Source: Thamnidium elegans
Lineage: Eukaryota; Mucoromycota; Mucoromycetes; Mucorales; Mucoraceae
Assembly: GCA_025201345.1 (NCBI GenBank)
Contig: JAIXMG010000013.1
Coordinates: forward strand, 310,001-374,000
Length of the DNA stretch: 64,000 nucleotides
Reading direction: 5' to 3'
Below are positions 1 to 11,981 of this stretch, one piece after another. Under the pieces are notes generated by a model. That model did not search any database, was not told the origin of the DNA, and was given only the letters and a program-made list of their open reading frames with translations. A program made the translations under genes and the position numbers. Positions within the stretch are counted from its first letter, which is position 1; every line of letters begins with the position of its first letter.

Positions 1-321
1 ATTACTCTTGGTAAGCCCAAGACTGGTGAAGCAGTTGTAAGTACACGAAAAAAATTATGAAGTAATAAGGGATTATTTTGTAATTAACTCTTGAATTATT
101 AGCCTGTCGCTGCTGAAAAGAAGTCCAACAGTGTTGAGAAGAAGATTGCTACTCGTGCCGCTACCTCTGCCATTGATCCTCTCTTGAACGATCAATTCAA
201 CGCTGGTCGTCTTTACGCTGTCATCTCTTCTCGTCCCGGTCAATCTGGTCGTTGTGATGGTTATATTCTCGAGGGTAAGGAACTTGAATTCTACCTTCGT
301 AAGATGAAGTCCAAGAAGTAA
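1..321 (+). CDS. rps8: 40S ribosomal protein eS8 (C-terminal part, gene cut by window start)
   Basis: This is a component of the small ribosomal subunit. Two exons are visible: 1-36, then an intron at 37-102 (GTAAGT...TTAG), then 103-321 ending in TAA. The 84 residues read end with the signature of eukaryotic eS8: [20 protein letters not shown] followed by [11 protein letters not shown]. This matches the human end ([20 protein letters not shown], then FYLRKIK) almost residue for residue. The 5' part, including the start codon, lies outside the window. An A-rich 3' flank follows the stop. Identification is secure; only the length is unknown. Confidence 0.93.
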
Positions 322-468
322 ATGACTTTATTGATTTCGAACAAAACCCAATTGATGATAATCTTTTTTTTTTATTACTATTGAATATTAATAAAAAATA
401 TATATAGAAACACACAAAAAAAAAAAATCACTTTTATTATATGTTAGTTAGATAGTGGAATAGTTTGG

Positions 469-3144
469 TTACAGGATGAAATTTTCGACCATGAGATCAG
501 AATCGTTACGAGAGATCGTATATCCCAAGACATTACCACTGTAGTAGAAAAGGAATATTTGATACGTGACAGGAGTAAACCTTTCCGATTCAACCTTCTT
601 TACTGTCATACCTGTTATACATTTATATATTTATGCAAAAGAGGAAAAGTACAACGTATTAAAAAAAGAGTAATTCAAAGAGCAGAATACTTACCGTAAA
701 GAGGAGTCGATTGAAGCACACTGGTTGGTAGATAATACTCGTTATTAAACATACAAGCTTGATCTCCACCTTCAAACTCAACTTGTAACACTCTCATTAA
801 AGCCACAGTTCCTTTTTGACTTGCTGCAACATACAGCTCCAATTCCGGTAACCATTCTACCATATTAATACGATCCAAAACGCTCAGCAGTTGGTCCGAT
901 CTAACGTCTACTTTGTTAATCATATTATGTTCGGCTCTAATACGACCCATTTTTGGTTTACTAGTGCTCATCATCGCCACATCTTTACCAGTGCTGATCA
1001 TTAAATACTCTCCCAATGTATTAGACGGCAATTCGATTCCACTTCTATCCAATTCCTCTATTTTACCTGTGTCACGAGATCTAACGACATTTGGTATACA
1101 ATAGGACGGTGGCCGAGAAATAGAACTTACGCTAACTTCATCAGAATTTGACTGGCCACTATTACTATCCGCATGATTTTCGGCCAAGGGCATACTTTCA
1201 TCGATGGAGCTATTTTGCATTTCTGATACAATTTCATCACCCCATCCATCTCTAGTGCTTTCAACATTAGCTGTATCATTACCATGTCCTGTCACACGAT
1301 CGCCTTCTAAAGTGATAATAGTAGGAGACCATCCCATTTGTGAAGGTGATATGCGATTACTGCCAGTCCATACTTCATATCCAGTTACATCGTCCTCTGC
1401 AGCATCTCCAAAATAATCTTCTTGTTCTGTAAATTCTTGAATTTCGTCATTGGTATTTGACTCACTGGATTGTTGAAAAGGTTCATCCGATCCTTGGTTT
1501 ATCTCTCGTAATCGTTGATTGACAGCATTTTCAAACGCGAGTTCATGTCGGATAACGCCATCAATACTTTCGGTGTTACTGTATTCGGTTACAGGTAATT
1601 CAGTTTCTGAATCACTACTACGTGTGTTATTTAAAATTCTGCTTGGGATTTCTCCATGGTTGTAGGTATAATCGTCTTCTTGTCTTTGACGTTCGAATAC
1701 TTCTTCCATAAAATCTTCTTCCTCTTGTAATAATGAGTTGTCCCAGATTGTATCATCGACATCGCCCATCTCGTATATTTCAAAATCGAGTTCTTCCTCT
1801 TCTAGACCATACATGTTGGATACATTGACTGGGAATACGGGACGTCCAGCCGAATGGCGTAGCCCTAAATTGTTTAATGAAGTTGATCGTCCCTGATAAA
1901 TTCTTTGCATAAAAGCTTTTCCGACTATATTATCCGTACAAGTAGCATGCATAAAATGCCCTGGTTTAATAAATTTGACAGACCAGCACCTTTATATATA
2001 TATATATATATATCTCAACGTTAACATATCATATATAATATATACATATCTCATTCTTACCAAGAGTCATGAGGTGTATCTCGTCTATCAATAGTTTTCG
2101 TTTGCGTGACAACTTGCTTAGTAGTGATATCCCAAATTCTACAAGTTTGATCGATGGAAGCACTAGCAATATACTGACCCGTTTCGCTAAAATCGATATT
2201 TGGAATATTATTCTCATGTCCTATCAATTCAATTTTTGTTTCTGTTCCCAACATATTAGTCAAATCTCTTTTACTTTTTCGAGAACCAAAAATTGGATTT
2301 GATTTGGTCATTTCAAGAATATTGTAAACGGATATTATCCAATTATTTGCTGAAACAGCAATTAAACCTTGATCCGCATGAATAGCAATACCCCATGTAG
2401 CCTCTTCATTACTAAGAGAAAAAAACAATTTAATAAATTGATATTATCTTTTCCTTCTCTCTCTCTCTTTACTTTATCACCAAAGGAGGTTCGTCTAAAT
2501 TTTCGGTTCTCCAAATACATATTTCTCCATTCTCAGATACTGTAACCAACACTTCTTTTTCCAAAAGTCTACCTACTTTAATAGAATTGATAATAAAGGG
2601 CTATATACACCATATGAATATCAAAACTTTTTTTTTTTTATCTCTTAAAAAAATCCCTTTTCGTTTTTATATATACCGATTCAGATCCTCCACCACTTTG
2701 CCGAGCATGAGGACTAATGAGAACTTTCGTAGTTTCTTTAAATGGTGAAAAAATTGTATCGAGTGTATAAACGTTGACTCTGTAGTTCATGGCTTTTTTT
2801 TTTCATGGGAGTTAAAAAATTCTAATTTCGTATTTTATCGATACATGTATATTCTTATAATCTTTACCTACAAAGAAAGTACACGGGATCTCGTTACTTG
2901 TGGCGCATAAATTCATTCGCTAAAGTCAAAAAGTCAATAAAGCTTCCTTTTTTTTCTGAAGCTTTTTTTTTTTTTTTTTACCCATAACATAGCTGCGGTT
3001 AGGTTAATAGTATTGGTATTTTGAATATCAGATACCTATCTATCTTGTTAGGTATCTACAACAGGAGAAAAAACTACGGTATAGTATTAAACTCACATTT
3101 AAAAGGCTGTAATCCCCTAGAACTTTATCCACTGGTTTATCCAT
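469..3144 (-). CDS. CRT10-family WD40 protein
   Basis: I model eight exons: 3097-3144, 2982-3035, 2868-2919, 2677-2792, 2473-2600, 2061-2411, 695-1989 and 469-611. They give 728 residues with all phases consistent. The start is the ATG at 3144 (MDKPVDKVLGDYSLLN). The N-terminal half has WD40-like blades: ICIWRTENL, then WGIAIHADQGLIAVSANNW, then a GHENNIPNIDF...ASASIDQTCRIWDI unit. This order matches the fungal CRT10 family (yeast Crt10 affects ribonucleotide reductase transcription). A long acidic, Ser/Asp/Glu-rich insert follows (about genomic 1100-1850). A conserved C-terminal block contains RINMVEWLPELELYVAASQK. The family role beyond yeast is poorly known, so function here is inferred. 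It could also be described simply as a WD40 scaffold. Confidence 0.7.
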
Positions 3145-3692
3145 ATTTATGTTTATTTTTAAAATAATAAAAAGGAAAAGGACGTTTTTTTTTTTAAAAA
3201 AAAAAAAATAATTCGGGATTAAAAGTATAGACCTGATAATATCTCGAATAATTGGTTAACACTGTAGTCTCAGTTTTTATCATGTCAACAATAAAGTTTA
3301 ATTAAGCAGGTTGGGGCATAAAAAGTTTTATTACTCGTTACGAGACCAAAGTAGAGGCGGCCCAGATACATATACGAAAGGATATATAGAGTGTATTTTA
3401 GGATTAACCGTACAAATTGTTGGGCATTTGCTTGCGGAAATTGGTTTGACACGAAAAACAAAACAGCTTCCGGTAGTACACGATTTATTCTTTCCCGTCG
3501 CTGGATCGAAATATGTCACTTTGGTAATATACCAACTTTTTTCTTTTTTTGACAGGAAACCACCCCTCCCCTTTAATCCCCTTTATATATTATTTTAAGA
3601 CATGGGGGTGTTTGTTTTGTACATGTATTTTATTATTATTATTAATTTACAATGATAAAAAAGAAAAAACTAATAAAATAGTTTTTTTTTTT
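3145..3692. other. Intergenic region, upstream of CRT10-like gene
   Basis: This stretch holds the promoter side of the CRT10-like gene and the 3' flank of the orotate phosphoribosyltransferase gene. A T-tract runs directly into an A-tract near 3185-3210. Opposed open frames exist between 3311 and 3598, one with an ATG on the plus strand and one on the minus strand that opens only with GTG. Neither resembles a family I know, so neither is called a gene. Confidence 0.5.
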
Positions 3693-4349
3693 TTAATCTC
3701 TCTTGATACCATATTGAGCCTTATACTCCTTCATCATCTTGAGTTCGTTTTCGAAAGTACCCTTCTCTTCCATGAACTCCATAATATGATCCATAGAAAT
3801 AATAGCACGAACTTGAACCTTGTTCTTTTCCTCGACGGCTTGAATAGCGCTCTTTCCGGAACCATCAGGAGCGATTTCAGCACGGTCAACAGCGACAAGG
3901 ACACCAGCAAGTTGGGCATTGTTTTGCTTGATGATCTCGATAGATTCGTTAATAGCAGTACCAGCAGTAATAACATCATCGACAACAACAATCTTTCCGT
4001 TCAAAGGAGTACCGACAATGTTACCTCCCTCTCCGTGATCCTTCTTTTCCTTACGGTTGAAAGAGTAAGGTGCGTCCTTGTTATAATCGTTAGAAAGAGC
4101 TAAAGCGGTAGCACAAACAAGGGGAATACCCTTATAAGCGGGACCGAAAAGAACATCATACTCGAAGGCAGCATCTTCAAGAGCAGCAGCGTAGAATTTA
4201 CCGATAGCACCCAAGGTCTTACCACTGTTGAACAAACCAGCGTTAAAGAAGTAAGGTGAAGTACGACCGGACTTAAGATGGAAAGATCCAAACTTTAATA
4301 CTTCATTCTTGAGGGCAAACTCGATAAACTCACGTTGATAGGTCTTCAT
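3693..4349 (-). CDS. ura5: Orotate phosphoribosyltransferase
   Basis: This enzyme transfers the phosphoribosyl group of PRPP to orotate to make OMP, the fifth step of de novo pyrimidine synthesis. It acts in the cytosol. It is a single exon of 218 residues, the usual length for fungal URA5/PyrE. The PRPP-binding loop VVVDDVITAGTA lies at about residues 121-132. The substrate-binding stretch LKSGRTSPYFFNAGLF is near residues 25-40, and FGPAYKGIPL near 68-77. The ATG at 4349 precedes the expected MKTYQREFIEFAL start. Its codon use looks richer in C/G at third positions than the neighbouring hypothetical genes, as expected for a well-expressed gene. A dihydroorotase gene lies 42 kb away in this window, so the pathway is not clustered. 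Confidence 0.96.
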   Translation of the reverse strand: MKTYQREFIEFALKNEVLKFGSFHLKSGRTSPYFFNAGLFNSGKTLGAIGKFYAAALEDAAFEYDVLFGPAYKGIPLVCATALALSNDYNKDAPYSFNRKEKKDHGEGGNIVGTPLNGKIVVVDDVITAGTAINESIEIIKQNNAQLAGVLVAVDRAEIAPDGSGKSAIQAVEEKNKVQVRAIISMDHIMEFMEEKGTFENELKMMKEYKAQYGIKRD

Positions 4350-4570
4350 TTTATTATTTTATTATAGAAAAAAAAAAATTAGAAAAAAGAAAAAGAGAAA
4401 CACAAAATATGCCAAACACGTAATCTTCTTATACAAAAAAAAAAAAAAAAAAAATAGATTTCACATATTCAATATCTCCGCTAAAAGTTTACAAATGTGA
4501 CTCTTCGAGACTGTCTATCTTAAATTTTGTACAACTGTTTTGATTTTATTTATTTTTATACATGTATATT

Positions 4571-5851
4571 TTACATCTTAGCTTTGGTATCTTCAGCAAT
4601 GGTAACATAAGCCTTGCCCTTATTTTTACCAGCATGAAGGTATTCAACAGCTTGACCAACTTGTTCAAGTCCCTTAAATCCACCATTATCAACGTTAACC
4701 TTAAGTTTACCTTCATGCATATATTGAACCATCTTGGCCATATGAGCGGGGGCATATTCAAAGTAAGAAAGCAAGTAGAAACCAGCAACAACACGAGAAG
4801 TAGCTAAAAGCTTCATGGTGTTGACATTGTTACCAGCCAAACCACCAGATTCGGTATAAGTAGAAACGGTTCCGATAACAATCAAACGACCGCGAGAAGC
4901 AAGGTTATCAAGACAGATATCAAAGAACTTACCACCGACACTTTCATATACAATATCAACGCCACGAGGGTATTCCTTCTTCAAGACAGCATTGAAGTCT
5001 TCGGTCTTATAGTTAATAACTCTATCACAGCCCATTTCCTTAAGCATCTCAACCTTGTCGTCGCTAGAACATGTACCGATAACGTGGTTACCTGCTAATT
5101 TAGCTAATTGAACAGCGAATTGACCTGTGCCACCAGCAGCTTCAGAAGTGAAAGAACGTCCAGTTAGTGTCATTTCCAATAAAAAAATGCTTTTGTAATA
5201 TCTTACCGGCAGTTACAAGAACAGTTTCACCTGTAGTCATATGACCAACGTGAGATAATGCTAATGAAGCAGTCAAACCAGAAACACTAAGACCGAGTAA
5301 TTCAGGCTTGGAGCTCTATTATTTTGAGGGGAAGGGTCAGATAAGAATACATGTACGAAAACAAAAAGACTTACAGGAACAGGGACTGCTCTGGAAGATT
5401 CAATATGAACATATTCGGAGAAGGCACCGAAATAAGAATAGACGACGTAAGTACCGACGGTCTTATCAGTGACGTTAGAACCAACGGCAATAATTTGACC
5501 AAGACCTTCCATACCAATATCGAAAGGACTATAAAGAGTTTAGTTTTTAATGACGAGCTAATCTAGTAATTAACGGTACTTACGGCTTAATACCAGGAGT
5601 ATACTTGGCGTTAGTATAATTTACTTCGGAGGCGTTAATACCAACATGGATGTTCTTAACGATAACCTTGTTAGCATCCAAGTTGTTAATCAAGTCATCA
5701 TAACTGAACTCATTGATTCTGGTAACTTTACAGAAATCATTACCGATTTCAACGGCTTGAATTTTACGATAAGTTTGAGGACTATAATATAATTTTGATA
5801 TTAATAAAATAAATAAATAAAGGATGTATATAAAATACTTTACGTGGACAT
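4571..5851 (-). CDS. Zinc-type alcohol dehydrogenase-like (MDR) oxidoreductase, PTGR3/ZADH2-like
   Basis: The five exons are 5844-5851, 5584-5781, 5375-5528, 5207-5315 and 4571-5139, giving 345 residues in frame. The first exon carries only eight coding bases (M-S-T, split codon). The protein is a medium-chain dehydrogenase/reductase. The N-terminal GroES-like half contains VKNIHVGINASEVNYT and PFDIGMEGLGQIIAVGSNV. The Rossmann half contains the dinucleotide-binding AAAGGTGQFAVQLAKLAG. Members near human PTGR3/ZADH2 and fungal zinc-binding oxidoreductases share these strings. I see no catalytic zinc cysteine/histidine set in the first half, so an NADPH-dependent enone or quinone reductase role is more likely than alcohol oxidation. 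The substrate is unknown. Confidence 0.88.
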
Positions 5852-6220
5852 GATAAATATTTTAAATAAAGTAAAGAAGAAAAATAAAAAATAAAATAAA
5901 ACGATTCACACTATTTATTAAGAAGCATAAGTTTGCGGCTAATCAAACTTTAAATTTCGGTTTGTAATCATAAAAAAAAAGGAGAACGCATTTGGGAACA
6001 CAAGTCAATCCTAATGAGTAATTTATATTTCGGACATTGTTTACTTTCCAAAAGAAGAAAGAGACGTACTTTACTTTACATTTTGATGAATAATCCTACT
6101 AGATTTCTTTCCTTTACTTTTAAAATATAGACACTACAATGTTTATTGTATCAAAAAAGTCTATAACCGTTTCAAGCAATTAAAACGCTTTCCTAATTTA
6201 AAGAGCTTTAAAGTAAGAGG

Positions 6221-6265
<45 letters not shown>

Positions 6266-7005
6266 ACACATACACACACACACAGATCAACAGGTAGTAA
6301 TTAAATGTAATATAATAACAAAATTTGGAATCAATGGAATCGAATAGAAACTTCGGAATTGGGTAAATGGTATCGTCCTTCTAAATTTCTAAAGAACAAT
6401 AAAAAAAAGCTCTGTTCTTAAAATAGGTACCAATGGAAGGTCCAAAAATATAACCTGAACGTATCATAAAAGGCAGCTTCGTTAAATAGTCTTCTAAATA
6501 CGTTCCGAAACTATTTAGCCATTGAACCCTGAACCCAAAAAAAAACAGGAAAACTTGAGATACTACAATCGTAAATTGACAGGTAGTGACCGTAAAAGTA
6601 AAATACACCGTAACCATTTATGTATATAGAAATAAATAAATCAAAATAATTCATCGTCTACTATTCTAAATATTCTGTTTACTTGGATATAATAATGTAA
6701 AAAAAAACAAAAACAAAAAAAGACAGGAATGCGTTCTAAAAGATCATAAAAAAGACGCCTAAAACAACCTGTGAAACAACTTGTACAAATCGCGTAGAAT
6801 TGGAGGAGAACCATCGGAACTTATAAGTAGGACGCGCTTTTTTGTGGTTTTACGAAAAAAATATTTTTCGTAATTCATTGTGCTATAATATGTACTATGT
6901 GTACTTTTGTTGGGTGACGACAACCTTTTAGATTTTTATTTTATTTTATAAAACTTTAAAAAAGCTTCCTTTTCTATACATATTTTTTAAAAAAGAAACA
7001 AGAGT
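5852..7005. other. Intergenic region between divergent MDR and CDK genes
   Basis: This is a divergent promoter region for the oxidoreductase (minus) and the kinase (plus). It contains a CA microsatellite (6227-6284). It also has a 78-codon ATG-initiated minus-strand frame (6381-6617) whose C-terminal half looks protein-like (LEDYLTKLPFMIRSGYIFGP) but matches no family I recognise. A TTATAAG element near 6820 could serve the kinase gene. No further gene is supported. Confidence 0.5.
6227..6284. repeat. CA dinucleotide microsatellite
   Basis: About 29 CA units, interrupted twice by TA, lie roughly 0.7 kb upstream of the CDK start and 0.4 kb upstream of the MDR start. Likely length-polymorphic. 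Confidence 0.95.
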
Positions 7006-8458
7006 ATGGCCGAAAATATTCCACCTTCAAACAGAAAGAATAGTTTGCAACCACCACCTTACAAACTAAAAATAGAAAAGCACAATGAAGTCGGTAGACG
7101 AGAACTAGTTCAAGCGATTGTTGAACCTAACAATAAAAAAGATCAAGATGCTGCCAACAAAAAAGAAGAAGAGTACGATGAAATGGCCGATCCCAACGAC
7201 TTGGCAGGCTATCAAAAAATAAGTAAAATTGGTGAAGGAACTTATGGTGTAGTCTTTAAAGCTCGACAAAAAGAAACCAACAAATTGGTTGCTCTAAAAA
7301 AGATACGCTTAAATTTACAGGAAGGTGTCCCAACGACAACAATACGAGAAGTGGCTATCCTAAAAGAAATGAATCATGAAAATATCGTCAAGTAAATAAT
7401 TTACATATTGCAGATTTTGTTTATTTTATGCTTATATACATATATATATATATTATATTATATTATATTATATATAATTATTAGACTACTTGATATGATT
7501 CAACGAGATGCTACCATTTATTTGGTATTCGAATATTCTGATGTGGATTTGAGAAGATATATGGATAAAGTAAAGCGCCCTGGATTAACTGCTGGTCATA
7601 TCAAAGTAATTTTAATTCAATTTCTTTTTACTTTTATGATTTGCATTACTTATTCGATGATATACTTAGAGCTTTATGCACCAATTATTAAGAGGTTTGC
7701 ATTATTGTCATGCTCATCGTATATTACATAGAGACTTAAAGCCTCAGAACTTGCTAATTGATCGCCACGGTAGATTAACAATAGCCGATCTTGGTTTATC
7801 TCGAGCCTTTGGCGTACCTATGAGAGCATATACACATCAAGTGATAACGCTATGGTATAGGGCCCCTGAAATATTATTAGGTTGCCATCATTATTCCACT
7901 GCTGTAGATATGTGGAGTGTGGGGTGTATTATGGCTGAACTGATGACATTTTCACCAATTTTTCCTGGTATGTCGTATTTCTTATACTGTTTTTTTTATG
8001 CAAGCTAATTATTTTAATTATCAAATAGGTGATTCTCAAATTGATGAATTATTTCGTATATTTAGAGTCTTTGGTACTCCTAATGAAGAGATGTGGCCCG
8101 GTGTATCTAAATTACGTGATTATAATCCTAATTTTCCTCGTAAGTGAAAAACTACTATAAAAACAATGCATGTCTTATCTATTTTCTTATTAGCTTGGAA
8201 ACCAAGGGATCTTCAGTCATTATTTAAAAAAAAATACGCAAGTAATTATTTAGATCTCCCAGACTCTGCTTACGATCTTTTAAGAGTAAAATACTATTTT
8301 TCAAAAAATAATAATTTTGTCGTGATAACTTACTACTTTTTTTTTCTCCTTTATTCATTTAGTCACTGCTCACGTATGACCCGCTTACACGTATATCAGC
8401 CTTAAGGGCCGAGGAACATCCTTATTTTTTCGATGATATTACGATGTTGGAGTTTTAA
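7006..8458 (+). CDS. Cyclin-dependent kinase, CDK1-related with PTTTIRE helix
   Basis: The six exons are 7006-7391, 7485-7605, 7670-7967, 8029-8139, 8194-8285 and 8363-8458, giving 367 residues. An N-terminal charged extension of about 67 residues precedes a complete CDK kinase domain. It has the glycine loop GEGTYG (76-81, inhibitory Thr/Tyr retained), VALKK lysine (98), HRDLKPQN (189-196) and the activation segment [17 protein letters not shown] with the phospho-Thr at 224. The cyclin-binding helix is PTTTIRE (109-115) instead of PSTAIRE, and the magnesium motif is DLG (209-211) instead of [21 protein letters not shown] resembles CDK1/2. It is a cell-cycle-type CDK but probably not the canonical Cdc2 ortholog. 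A shorter start at the internal MADPNDL (residue 60) would remove the extension. Confidence 0.92.
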
Positions 8459-8621
8459 GTGTACATACCAACGTTATTTATCTTTTCTTTCTCTACCTTC
8501 TTTTTATAGAATAAACTTTAGAACTTTTGTAAATAGTACAAAAAAATATTTATTACTTGAGTATTTATAATATATATATATATATGAATTATGGAGTTAA
8601 GAAAAGAAAAGAAAAAAAAAA

Positions 8622-11600
8622 TTAAACGTCAGTAACAGGATGATAGTCAGATGCTTGAATTACAACAAGACTGGCTAAAGTTCCAGCTGACAAAATCTGA
8701 TAAGCAGTATTGCCCAAAGCAGATTTAAAACCTCTACTATAAGCAGGAGTCGTATCTAAAGGTGTTGGAGTATAAGCTGGTACATTATCACTAGAGACTA
8801 TTGATCTACCCAGAAGTATCAAATCATTCTTAGCTAATGGCTTAGCAAGGCTATCGAGCAAGTTAGTAAACTCTGTTTGTTGCGTTTGGTACACAGATCG
8901 AAGTAAAACGTTGCTAGTCTCTGTACTAGAAAACAATGAACTCAAGAGAGCATCATCTGTGCAATCTCGTGCACTAAAATTATTTAAAGCATTTTGAATT
9001 GATTCTGAAGAAGCATACATATCATTTGATTCACCCACAATGGGTTTGAGAACCAATACCTCAACTTGGCAATACATTTGAAGACGAAGAGCAAATATTA
9101 AAGCAGCGCGATCATCTGGTCCTCCGTTAGTAAATGGAACGATGATTTGGAAGTTATTTTGTATAGGGGTTTCATCTTGGACATGACCAAATCCTTTATC
9201 GATAAACAAACCAACAGTACAACGTCTAATTGAAAAGGCACTTGTAGCAAAATCAGCGTCTGAAACTTGGTAAGGAGTCAGATTACCAATTTGGTCCATT
9301 GGATTGATTTCTTGTTGTTGTTGGACACGTCCAGCTGCACTGATCCAAGGTAATAATATCATATCAGCAGATACACTCTCTCCATAATCAGCAACAGTCG
9401 AAATAAAATCAGAAGGCACACGAAAATCAAGACGTGTCTGTAATGATTCGATACCAATTAAACTTGTAAACGTTCTCAAAACATTCAACACCGGATCTTG
9501 TTTTTGCGTTTCACGGAGATCTTGGATACGCATCACGTCAGAGGATCGTTGCGTCAATTCCAATAAACGAACTGCGTGAATATCAAGTCTGTTTTTACTA
9601 AACTTTCTGGTTGTACCTGAATCTTCTTTTAATAAACGAATTAATGCCATCATGGAAGGTACATGATCAATTCGGTTTAACATGGTGACAAGGCTAAAGT
9701 AGTTCTCAGGCTCCATTTTTGATATATTAGCAACGCTAGCATCCGTCTTTTCAGCAAATTCTCCATCATAAATTCCTCCAATCTTCATTACATCAGCAGT
9801 TTCTTTTTGATACCATTCAGGATAAAGCCAAAGGACAATAGGCGTTGTCATAAAAGTAGTTACTAATGCCATGACTACCATAATAACGAATACTAATTTA
9901 AAAAAAGGAGAAATGAATAAGATGCGTCTACATGATGCATATGTCAACCTACTTTGATCGTTTAATACACCAGCGTCGTGACCAATATTTAATACAATCA
10001 ATTCAACCAATCTAGAAATAAATGCATATACGTCATTTTAGGTATTTGTAGTGTAACATAAAAGTCATTGGACCAAATTAAAGTTGAAAAAACAACTTTA
10101 ATTTTTGATACGCAATGGTAGCACACGTACCCTTTACAACTCATCAATACGCCAACCGTAAAAGATTCACGTGTAGTCATGCCAGTTAGTTTGGCTGCAC
10201 CAGTACAACCCACAATTTTACCAAAGCACGCAACAAAGATAACTAAAATGACATAGCCCCAAACTGTACCAGAGTTCAACAGACCAATTTGCGTTTTTAA
10301 ACCAGACAGCGTAAAATACTATTTGTTTACAAAACAAAAAATGAGCATTTATATAATCAACGCATTTTTTTTTTTCGGGCTCACTTACTAATGGCAAAAA
10401 TATAATATTCACCAAGTCTTCAATCTTTTCTGTGATCTTGATAGATAAATCATGTTCATGAGGAACAATTAATCCCGCAATAAATCCACCAAAAATAGCA
10501 TGAATACCAACTATATATATAAATTGATTATTATTTTATATATAAAAAAAAATAAGCTTTTTTTTTTATATATATACTCACGAATACTAGTGACAAAAGA
10601 ACAAATCAAGACAATCATTAATGTAACGAGCATCAAAAATGGAGTCGGTCCGTCCACAAAAGAGTTAGTGCGAACACACAATTTATAGTATAATGGTCCA
10701 ATCGCAAACACCACAAAAAGTGCAAATCCCATGCCGGATAAAAATACATATAATGCTTCAAGTCCACCTGTCGAATTTAATAATGCAACTACAAGCGCAA
10801 GTAAAACCCTAAATATAAAACATGCATGTAAATATAAAAAAGTTTTTTTTTTTTTTGATATATGTACTTGCCATGCTACACAATCATTCAATAGGCCCGC
10901 TGACATGGTAATCACTCCAACTCTTGTACGAAGCAGTTTAAGTTCAGCTAAAATACGAGCCAATACAGGAAATGCCTATTCAACCCAGATAAGTAAAAAA
11001 AAAAAAAAAAAATAGACATACTTACAGTGATAGCCATAGCGACGCCTAAGAACAATACAAAACTTGAGAATGAAATACTATTATCGTTTTGCACCTTATA
11101 TAATCCTACACTAACAGCAGCACCAAGACCAAACGGTAAAGCCATTCCAGCAAATGCAATAGACACACTTTGCTTCCAATCTCTCTTTACAATTCTTAAA
11201 TCAACTTCAAGTCCAACTTGAAATAAAAAGAAAATTAATCCTAATGTAGCAACCAAGTTTAAAAAGGGTAAAGAGGCTTTTGGAAAAATTGTTTCTTGAA
11301 AGTGAGGGATACGTCCCATCACTGTAGGACCCAAAATAATACCAGCAATAACTAAGCAAAATATTGGTTTGTAAACCTGTTTTTTATATCCTTTTATCGA
11401 CACTTACCTTCAGCAATAACACGAGGTTGACGAAGATACCCTAAAGGTACTGCCAGTACTCTACAGAATATCAAAATAATAGCAACCTAAACATATATGC
11501 ACGATTTTTAGTCTACATAATTTTTTTTTTAAAAAAAAAAAATACGCGTCAGTTGAATGTTTACCTGTATGATAAATAATACAATTGGATCCGCCGTATT

Positions 11601-11669
11601 GACCTCAGTTGGGTTTTGCCCAGAGAACACACCAGCTTGAGGAGTAGCTTTTGAATCAGCACTATCCAT
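8622..11669 (-). CDS. kha1: K+(Na+)/H+ antiporter, KHA1/CPA2 family
   Basis: The nine exons are 11565-11669, 11408-11486, 11026-11351, 10872-10975, 10582-10808, 10389-10510, 10131-10318, 9953-10011 and 8622-9892. Together they give 826 residues. The N-terminal half is a polytopic CPA2 exchanger with roughly a dozen hydrophobic segments. It carries [68 protein letters not shown] and [17 protein letters not shown]. The conserved acidic residue sits in LLND. A cytosolic tail of about 390 residues follows, as in yeast Kha1, which acts in Golgi/endosomal K+ and pH balance. One intron uses a GC donor (see separate entry). The start is preceded by an extreme A-tract. Localisation is inferred from the family. 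Confidence 0.92.
10809..10871 (-). other. Non-canonical GC-AG intron in the antiporter gene
   Basis: This 63-nt intron starts with GCAAGT and ends with TTTAG when read on the minus strand. Using GC keeps the frame and restores the family string [16 protein letters not shown] donor four bases further in would give a one-base frame error downstream. GCAAGT is the classic strong GC-type donor consensus. Confidence 0.8.
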
Positions 11670-11707
11670 AGGTACAAAGAAAAAGAAAAGTAACTGGAGT
11701 AATAATA

Positions 11708-11709
<2 letters not shown>

Positions 11710-11755
<46 letters not shown>
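11710..11755. repeat. 46-base poly-A tract
   Basis: This is a pure run of A on the plus strand, so a T46 run about 40 bases upstream of the antiporter ATG on its coding strand. It fills much of the 11670-11981 gap between the antiporter and thioredoxin reductase genes. That gap otherwise holds only the 3' flank of the latter. Confidence 0.95.
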
Positions 11756-11757
<2 letters not shown>

Positions 11758-11981
11758 AAAGAAAATCGAAAAAAAAATCCCAATTTTATACTTTTTGACT
11801 TTTGTAATACACACATATAGTTAGTGTAACAAATAGTCCCCCTTTATGACCTTCAAAAGCATATGATGAATCCAGATTAAACAAATGACATAAAATAGAA
11901 AGTGATTTAATGTTTATTAAAGGAATATAAAGAAAGTCTACGAAGTAATGATATATTTAGATTAAGTTTTTTCTTTCTTTC

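Noticed and set aside
3311..3598. Opposed small ORFs upstream of the CRT10-like gene
   Set aside because: The minus one opens only with GTG, the two overlap each other, and no family resemblance is seen.
3549..4103. 184-codon plus-strand ORF opposite the orotate phosphoribosyltransferase gene
   Set aside because: It is the antisense shadow of a clearly conserved gene and its start lies in T-rich low complexity.
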